A program made the position numbers and the translations under genes. Of a stretch of 10,908 nt of DNA, positions 6,174 to 10,908 are shown one piece after another. Positions within the stretch are counted from its first letter, which is position 1, and the number at the start of each line of letters is the position of its first letter. Origin of the DNA: an uncultured Clostridia bacterium (GTDB taxonomy: Bacteria > Bacillota > Clostridia > Christensenellales > Borkfalkiaceae); assembly GCA_947177495.1 (NCBI GenBank), contig CAMWUS010000031.1, forward strand, positions 1 to 10,908, written 5' to 3'. Under the pieces are notes generated by a model, which was not told the origin of the DNA, ran no database searches, and saw only the letters and a list, made by a program, of their open reading frames with translations.

Positions 6174-7976
6174 ATGAAATATTTTTTTAAAAACTCATTT
6201 CCGTATTTTCGGAAATATATGCCCGTATTCGTGCTTTCCACGCTGTTCGGGCTTTTGCGGATCGTCATTTTACTTGTGACGCCGCAAGTCGTCTCGCTCT
6301 TGGTGGATAGGGTGATAAACCCTTTGCTAGGGGCAGAGCCAAAAGAGACGGCAAGCATTTTCCTATTTCTAATTAAAGACATCCCCGCGGACGACTACGC
6401 CCGTATCTTTTTGGTGCTCGCAGCGACGTTGCTTGTCTTTGCGGTGTTGTTCTTCGTCTGCTTCTATCTCAAATGGAATTTGGCGCATAACTACGCTTTA
6501 AAGAGTCAAAAGGCGATGCGCAAAGTTGCGCTCGATAAAGTCAATTCGGCAAGTACGCCGCTACTTAACAGCTTTACTTCGGGCGACTTGGTGCTGATTA
6601 CGACTTCCGATCCTACACGCATCAGCGATATGTACATACACCAAGCGCAATTTTTGCTTGACAATTTGTTTTACATTTCCGTGAGCGTCGCATTTCTGTG
6701 CCTCATCAATCCTTATCTCATTATTTTGCCGCTTGTCGGCGGAATTGGTAGTGCAGTTGTCGTTGGGTGCTTCCGTAAAAAGGTGGGCGCGTACTTCGAT
6801 CAAAGTTGGAAAGATTCTTCTAAGCTTTCCACTACGGTGCAAGAGAGCGTGTACGGCGTGCGTACGGTGGCTTCCTTTGCAAGGGAAGAGGGACGCCGAG
6901 AGCTTTTCGATCAAGACAATACAAGGCGTTACAATACGAATATCAAAGGATTACATATCTTTTCGCGCCGCAACTTGATTACGCAATGCATCCGCTCCGT
7001 TGTCATTACGGGGGAAGTTGCGCTCGGCATCTTTTTGGGCTTGCGCGGAGAAATTTCGGCGGGTGAATTTACCGCCATGCTCGGGTACGTCGGCACGATG
7101 CTTTGGCAAATCACGGGACTACTCTTTACCATTAACGCTTCGCAGCGCAACCTTGTAAGCGGCAAACGCTTTTTCGGATTCTTGCAGGCAAAGGACGAAG
7201 CGGCGGAACGCTACGGAAGCGATATACCGTCTGCCGAACCCACGTTGGAGCTGAAAGGCGTAGGGGTAAAGAGCGGAGAGGAGCATGCACTCAAAAACAT
7301 AAATCTTTCGCTTCCTTACGGGAAAAAGCTCGGTATTATGGGCAGAACGGGAAGCGGCAAGACCTTGCTCTGTAAACTCATTCAGGGGCTTGCGGAGGCG
7401 GATGAGGGCGAAATTCTAATCGACGGCAAACCCATTCACGATTTCGACAGAAACGAGCTTTTACGCGCTTATTCTTACGCCATGCAGAATGTGTTCCTTT
7501 TTTCAAATACCATTTCTGCGAATATCGCGCTTTACGACCCGTTTGTCGACGAAGAGACGATCATGCGGTACGGACGGCTTGCGGAAGTAGACGAGTTTGC
7601 GCGTCGTTTTCCCGAGGGCTACCAAACGACGATCGGTGAAAAAGGCTTCGGACTTTCGGGCGGGCAGAAGCAGCGTATTTCCATTGCCCGTGCGCTCTTA
7701 AAGAATGCAAGTATTCTCGTGTTCGACGACGTGACTTCCGCGCTCGATTTGGATACCGAGCACAAAGTATTCAACAACATTGCAGGCGAATGCGGAAACA
7801 AAACGCTTTTGCTTGTAACGCACCGTGCAACCGCGCTCAAAGACTGCGATGAGATCCTTTTCCTCGATAGAGGTGAGATTATCGAGCGGGGCAGCTTTGC
7901 CGAGCTTATGGCGCTAAACGGCAACTTTGCGGAAATTTATAACCGCCAAATCAACGAGGTGACTTATGAAGAATAA
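6174..7976 (+). CDS. ABC exporter half-transporter, degenerate-site subunit (YheI/BmrC-like)
   Basis: A 600-residue fused half-transporter. The membrane domain (about 1-325) has hydrophobic segments near 17-45, 76-98, 160-180, 182-200, 274-292 and 303-322. The ATPase domain shows Walker A GRTGSGKT (390-397), Q-loop Gln438, signature LSGGQ (494-498), Walker B ILVFDD (514-519), D-loop SALD and switch His550. Asp519 stands where the catalytic glutamate normally is, and no aromatic A-loop residue is visible before Walker A (GVGVKSGEEHALKN). Both are marks of the non-hydrolysing site of heterodimeric exporters such as BmrCD and TM287/288. The start at 6174 has AAAGG seven bases upstream. The end overlaps the next gene by 11 bases, so the partner is certain. 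No promoter of its own is evident in the 45 bases after the terminator. The substrate (drug, lipid or peptide) cannot be deduced. Confidence 0.92.
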   Translation: MKYFFKNSFPYFRKYMPVFVLSTLFGLLRIVILLVTPQVVSLLVDRVINPLLGAEPKETASIFLFLIKDIPADDYARIFLVLAATLLVFAVLFFVCFYLKWNLAHNYALKSQKAMRKVALDKVNSASTPLLNSFTSGDLVLITTSDPTRISDMYIHQAQFLLDNLFYISVSVAFLCLINPYLIILPLVGGIGSAVVVGCFRKKVGAYFDQSWKDSSKLSTTVQESVYGVRTVASFAREEGRRELFDQDNTRRYNTNIKGLHIFSRRNLITQCIRSVVITGEVALGIFLGLRGEISAGEFTAMLGYVGTMLWQITGLLFTINASQRNLVSGKRFFGFLQAKDEAAERYGSDIPSAEPTLELKGVGVKSGEEHALKNINLSLPYGKKLGIMGRTGSGKTLLCKLIQGLAEADEGEILIDGKPIHDFDRNELLRAYSYAMQNVFLFSNTISANIALYDPFVDEETIMRYGRLAEVDEFARRFPEGYQTTIGEKGFGLSGGQKQRISIARALLKNASILVFDDVTSALDLDTEHKVFNNIAGECGNKTLLLVTHRATALKDCDEILFLDRGEIIERGSFAELMALNGNFAEIYNRQINEVTYEE

Positions 7977-9759
7977 CCTCTATTATCAGGACGAATATAT
8001 CAACGAAACGTTCAATTTAAAAATGTTTCTGCGCCTTTTGCGTGGTGCGGGCAAGAATAAAAAAATGTTTTGGGGAAGCGTTGCGCTCGAAATTTTCACC
8101 AGTGCGCTTTCCCTTGTGCCGAGCGTTCTGTATTCTGTGATTGTCGCTACGGTGTTCCCGACGGACGGCGTGTTTGCGGACAATTATATGCTCTATGCGG
8201 CACTTTCAATCGGTGGTCTTGCAATCGTTTGGATAGGGCTTTCGATCGGGTATTATTTCGAAAACGTGGTGCCCGGCACCTTTGCGCACCGTTTTTGCAA
8301 AGAAATGCGCGAAGAGCTGTTCAACCATCTCACGGTACTATCCTTTCATTACTACGATACGCATTCCACGGGTAAAATTTTGGTACGCGTTACCAACTAT
8401 GTAGACGAAGTTTCGGAGCTTTTCAGCAATTTGTTCTATTCGATTTTATATTCCATCGGTGTCGTACTTGTCGGTTTGGTTTTGATTATCGTGCTCGATT
8501 GGCGAATCGGCGGGGCGGTTGTATTGCTCTTTGTGCCGTTCATTCTCGTAATGGCGGTACTCAGTAAGATTATTCACCGTCGTGCGGGACGCGACCACAA
8601 TAAGAATGCAAACTACACGGCGTTCGTTGCGGAAAACATTAACGGCGCGGAAGTCGTGCGCGCGTATAACCGCGGGAAGATAAACGGCGAAGCGGCGGAA
8701 ACGCTCTTCGACGAATACCGTAACGCATTCATGAGCACTACGCGTGTGAGAGAGGCGTTCTTCCCGCTTGCTCACGGGTTCACTAACTCAATTATGGTGT
8801 TGTTCGTTTACGGTGCGGCTCTATTGATTATCAGTTTGGGGTGGGGGACGCTTGCGCTCGATACGGTAATTGCTATCGCTTCCGTATTGGGCGAGGTGAC
8901 GCACTCCATCAGCAATTTGTGTAGCGATATGACCTCCGTGTTTACGCTTACTACGAATATCGAGCGCATTTACGATACCATCGAAACGCCCGTGGACATA
9001 TGCGACAGCGAGGATGCAAAAGAGTTGACGGATTGTGTCGGAAACGTGCAATTTGACGACGTGAATTTTGCATATGTGGAGGATATTCCCGTTTTAAAAC
9101 ACTTCACGCTTGACGTACCCGCAGGGCAAACAGTGGCAATCGTAGGGGCGACGGGCTCGGGTAAGACGACGATCGTCAATTTGCTCAGCCGCTTTTACGA
9201 CATTCAGTCGGGTAGTGTGAAAATCGACGGAACGGACGTGCGCGATTATACCATGCAATCTTTGCGGGAAAGCGTAGGGGTTATGATGCAAGACACGTAT
9301 CTATTCAGCGGTACAGTGCTTGAAAATATCCGTTTCGCCCGTCCCCAAGCAACGGATGAGGAGTGTATAGAAGCAGCAAAGGCGGCGTGCGCGCACGGGT
9401 TTATCACCCGTTTATCCGATGGTTACAATACGGAGATTTCCGAGAATTATAATTTGTCGGGCGGGGAACGTCAGCTTTTAAGCTTTGCGCGCCTTATTCT
9501 CGCCGATCCTAGAATCGTAGTGCTTGACGAGGCAACCAGCCATATTGATACGCAAACGGAGTTGGAAGTGCAAAAGAGCTTGAAAACGCTCCTTGCAGGG
9601 CGTACGAGCTTCGTCATTGCGCACCGCCTTTCCACCATTCGCGGCGCGGACGTCATTCTATTCTTAAAGAATGGGGAAATCGTCGAGCAGGGTACGCATA
9701 GCGATCTTTTGGCGCTTGGTGGAAATTATGCGGCAATGATGCACGCAACGCAAGGTTAA
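7966..9759 (+). CDS. ABC exporter half-transporter, catalytic subunit (YheH/BmrD-like)
   Basis: A 597-residue fused half-transporter and the partner of the preceding gene. After a polar N-terminal 30 residues come membrane segments near 36-65, 76-100, 155-177, 182-203, 268-292 and 296-315. The ATPase domain has A-loop Tyr370 (NFAYVE), Walker A GATGSGKT (394-401), Q-loop Gln442, signature LSGGE (497-501), Walker B IVVLDE (517-522) with the catalytic Glu522, D-loop SHID and switch His553. It therefore supplies the complete Walker A/B half of the hydrolytic site, completed by the LSGGQ of the other subunit. The ATG lies inside the end of the upstream gene, five bases after GAGGT (7956-7960), indicating coupled translation and equal dosage. 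Family identity is secure; the transported substrate is unknown. Confidence 0.94.
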   Translation: MKNNLYYQDEYINETFNLKMFLRLLRGAGKNKKMFWGSVALEIFTSALSLVPSVLYSVIVATVFPTDGVFADNYMLYAALSIGGLAIVWIGLSIGYYFENVVPGTFAHRFCKEMREELFNHLTVLSFHYYDTHSTGKILVRVTNYVDEVSELFSNLFYSILYSIGVVLVGLVLIIVLDWRIGGAVVLLFVPFILVMAVLSKIIHRRAGRDHNKNANYTAFVAENINGAEVVRAYNRGKINGEAAETLFDEYRNAFMSTTRVREAFFPLAHGFTNSIMVLFVYGAALLIISLGWGTLALDTVIAIASVLGEVTHSISNLCSDMTSVFTLTTNIERIYDTIETPVDICDSEDAKELTDCVGNVQFDDVNFAYVEDIPVLKHFTLDVPAGQTVAIVGATGSGKTTIVNLLSRFYDIQSGSVKIDGTDVRDYTMQSLRESVGVMMQDTYLFSGTVLENIRFARPQATDEECIEAAKAACAHGFITRLSDGYNTEISENYNLSGGERQLLSFARLILADPRIVVLDEATSHIDTQTELEVQKSLKTLLAGRTSFVIAHRLSTIRGADVILFLKNGEIVEQGTHSDLLALGGNYAAMMHATQG

Positions 9760-9764
9760 TTTAA

Positions 9765-9791
9765 GATATTTTAATAAAAATATCATTTTTT
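9765..9791 (+). terminator. AT-rich intrinsic terminator after the ABC exporter genes
   Basis: GATATTTT (9765-9772) pairs with AAAATATC (9777-9784) around an AATA loop and is followed by A and six T residues (9786-9791). The stem is weak because it is mostly A-T, so termination may be partial. It begins five bases after the stop codon. Confidence 0.65.
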
Positions 9792-9814
9792 GGGTGCAGG
9801 GTATTCGGAAACGC

Positions 9815-9843
9815 TTGACAAACCCCGTAAATTCGGGTATGAT
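9815..9843 (+). promoter_or_regulatory. Promoter of the tRNA genes
   Basis: The -35 is a perfect TTGACA (9815-9820), the spacer is 17 bases and the -10 is TATGAT (9838-9843). Transcription would begin around 9850, a few bases before the mature 5' end of tRNA-Val at 9859. It is the closest to consensus -35 in the window, as expected for a stable-RNA promoter. Confidence 0.85.
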
Positions 9844-9858
9844 AGTAGCGTTTTCTAC

Positions 9859-9935
<77 letters not shown>

Positions 9936-9939
9936 TGAG

Positions 9940-9985
9940 ACCCTGTGTATTGTGCCATGCGCCGATGTGTGGGGTTTTCTTTTTT
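9940..9985 (+). terminator. Possible G.U-rich terminator between the two tRNA genes
   Basis: ACCCTGTGTATTG (9940-9952) can pair with CGATGTGTGGGGT (9963-9975) over 13 positions if G.U wobbles are allowed: seven Watson-Crick pairs and six wobbles, five of them consecutive. The 10-base loop is followed by TTTCTTTTTT (9976-9985). The wobbles work only in the plus-strand RNA. It would end or attenuate transcription after tRNA-Val. The stem is weak, and tRNA-Leu shows no clear promoter of its own, so read-through is likely. Confidence 0.4.
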
Positions 9986-9993
9986 GTAAAGAA

Positions 9994-10006
9994 GGAATGG
10001 CATTCC
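9994..10006. repeat. Short palindrome just before tRNA-Leu
   Basis: GGAATG (9994-9999) and CATTCC (10001-10006) form a perfect inverted repeat around one central G, ending three bases before the tRNA-Leu 5' end. As RNA it could make a 5-pair hairpin with a GGC loop. It may act in 5' processing or be a protein site, or be chance. Confidence 0.35.
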
Positions 10007-10009
10007 AAT

Positions 10010-10091
10010 GCGGACGTGGCGGAATGGCAGACGCGCTGGACTTAGAATCCAGTGGGCAACCGTGCAAGTTCAAATCTTGTCGTCCGCACCA
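10010..10091 (+). tRNA. tRNA-Leu (anticodon TAG)
   Basis: An 82-base class II tRNA. The acceptor GCGGACG pairs perfectly with CGTCCGC (10081-10087), and the anticodon stem CTGGA/TCCAG carries loop CTTAGAA, placing TAG at 10043-10045. The extra arm is TGGGCAACCGT (10053-10063), on the short side for tRNA-Leu. The T stem is GCAAG/CTTGT with loop TTCAAAT. The discriminator is A, and CCA (10089-10091) is encoded. TAG reads leucine CUA and, by wobble, other CUN codons. Confidence 0.95.
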
Positions 10092-10093
10092 AA

Positions 10094-10124
10094 ACGCGAA
10101 AGGGGCTAACCTCTTTCGTGTTTT
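10094..10124 (+). terminator. Intrinsic terminator after tRNA-Leu
   Basis: ACGCGAAAGGGG (10094-10105) pairs with CCTCTTTCGTGT (10110-10121) over 12 positions, including two G.T wobbles. The loop is CTAA and TTT follows. It starts three bases after the encoded CCA. Confidence 0.82.
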
Positions 10125-10166
10125 AATATGTAGTATGTTCTTACTAACTGTTGGAAGGAGAAGAGT

Positions 10167-10679
10167 ATGAAGCAAGAAAAGTTTTTAACGGTTTACGCTG
10201 TTTTAGATGAGACAACGCAAAGTGAATTAACGCAATTACAAAGTCGTATCTTAAAAAAGTATCCGCAAGGAACGCAAACAATGGGAATACCTTTTCATAT
10301 TTCTTTGGGAAGTTTTCCTGTCTCGGAAAGGGAGGACCTTGTTCGGCGTATTGAGGATTGTATAAAAGAAAGTTCTTCTTTTCCCATTAAACTACGAACA
10401 TTAGGACATTTCAATTACAGTGTGATTTTTGTGGAGCCGGAAATAAATGATCGATTGGTTGAACTTCATAAACACTTTGAAGGAAATTTTGCCGATGGTT
10501 TTTCGTGGCATCCGCACGTCACGCTATATTGCGGGAAAGAAGAAGACGGTATAAAAATTTTAAACGAGTTCAGTTTTGAAAAGAAAACAGCGCAAATTGT
10601 TGCAATCGAGTTGGGAGAATTTTTTCCGACGAAAATTATCATGAATGGCAAATTAGCCCGAAATACGACACTTTTATAA
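10167..10679 (+). CDS. 2H phosphoesterase (2'-5' RNA ligase/LigT-like) family protein
   Basis: A 170-residue protein with the two histidine motifs of the 2H phosphoesterase superfamily: HIS (His44-Ser46, in PFHISLGSF) and HVT (His117-Thr119, in HPHVTLYCG), about 70 residues apart as usual. Members hydrolyse or ligate 2',3'-cyclic or 2'-5' phosphodiesters in RNA or small nucleotides. The real substrate often differs from the ligase name. There is no signal peptide or membrane segment. The ATG is six bases after AAGGAG (10155-10160). The gene stands alone, after the tRNA-Leu terminator, and I see no clear promoter between 10125 and 10166. By hand count, bases 10201-10560 are about 37% G+C, against 55-60% in lines sampled at 2821-2880 and 8101-8160. 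This suggests a different origin. Function beyond the fold is not known. Confidence 0.85.
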   Translation: MKQEKFLTVYAVLDETTQSELTQLQSRILKKYPQGTQTMGIPFHISLGSFPVSEREDLVRRIEDCIKESSSFPIKLRTLGHFNYSVIFVEPEINDRLVELHKHFEGNFADGFSWHPHVTLYCGKEEDGIKILNEFSFEKKTAQIVAIELGEFFPTKIIMNGKLARNTTLL

Positions 10680-10719
10680 GAGAAAAGCAACAAAATTTTG
10701 ATAATAATTCCGAAATTAG

Positions 10720-10748
10720 TTGCAAAAAAAAATAACCTATGATATAAT
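10720..10748 (+). promoter_or_regulatory. Sigma-A-type promoter for the right-edge gene
   Basis: The -35 is TTGCAA (10720-10725), the spacer is 17 bases and the -10 is a perfect TATAAT (10743-10748). An A-run fills the first part of the spacer. The leader to the ATG at 10796 is about 40 bases. Confidence 0.8.
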
Positions 10749-10795
10749 CAATTCGTTATCAATCATTATAAATCCACGCAAGGAGTGATACCGAT

Positions 10796-10908
10796 ATGTC
10801 TAAAAAGAGTGAATTGAAAAAGGCGATTGCCGAAAGCGAAAAAGAAATCGAGATGTTGGATAAAAAGCGTATTCGTTCTCAGTCGGCGATTTTGGAATCC
10901 TATATCAA
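10796..10908 (+). CDS. Charged, probably coiled-coil protein of unknown function (5' end only)
   Basis: Only the first 37 codons are in the window. The start ATG is ten bases after AAGGAG (10780-10785) and has a strong promoter upstream. The visible peptide begins MSKKSELKKAIAESEKEIEM and continues with more Lys, Arg and Glu. About half of the residues are charged, with no Pro or Gly, and leucine/isoleucine spacing suggests a helix or coiled coil. There is no signal peptide. I do not recognise a family from this fragment. Confidence 0.7.
   Translation, partial: MSKKSELKKAIAESEKEIEMLDKKRIRSQSAILESYI

Overview
The window looks like ordinary chromosomal sequence from a low-to-mid GC, Gram-positive-type bacterium, most likely an uncultured member of the Clostridia (Bacillota). 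The grounds are near-consensus sigma-A promoters (TTGnnn-16/17-TATAAT, several with an extended TGn), strong AGGAGG-type ribosome binding sites, a DegV-family protein, an archaeal-type prolyl-tRNA synthetase of the kind found in many Clostridia, and a YheI/YheH-like heterodimeric ABC exporter. This placement is inference; there is no rRNA here to confirm it.

Layout. Positions 1-1300 (minus strand) hold the first 433 codons of a phosphoglucomutase/phosphomannomutase whose 3' end lies off the left edge. A divergent intergenic region (1301-1532) carries one promoter for each direction and a 5'-leader hairpin in front of a DegV fatty-acid-binding protein gene (1533-2423). A second promoter follows, then a probable operon proS (2535-3965), a PHP-domain metallophosphoesterase (4034-4714) and asnS (4727-6097), closed by a strong intrinsic terminator at 6100-6128. 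Next come two overlapping ABC-exporter half-transporter genes (6174-7976 and 7966-9759), which together form one asymmetric exporter, followed by an AT-rich terminator. A textbook promoter (9815-9843) drives tRNA-Val(GAC) and, 74 bases further on, tRNA-Leu(TAG), both with encoded CCA, followed by a terminator. The right end holds a noticeably AT-rich gene for a 2H phosphoesterase (LigT/2'-5' RNA ligase-like fold, 10167-10679), and a promoter plus the first 37 codons of a highly charged, probably coiled-coil protein running off the window.

How the genes work together. The central block is translation: two aminoacyl-tRNA synthetases in one operon, with a small PHP enzyme translationally coupled between them, and two tRNA genes nearby. 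The remaining genes serve sugar-phosphate metabolism, probable phospholipid precursor supply (DegV/FakB) and export. I did not find a CRISPR array, insertion sequence, phage genes, toxin-antitoxin pair or a recognisable novel defence system. The most informative unusual points are the asymmetric ATP sites of the exporter, the leader hairpin before degV, the PHP gene between the synthetases, the G.U-rich hairpin between the tRNA genes, and the composition shift after tRNA-Leu.
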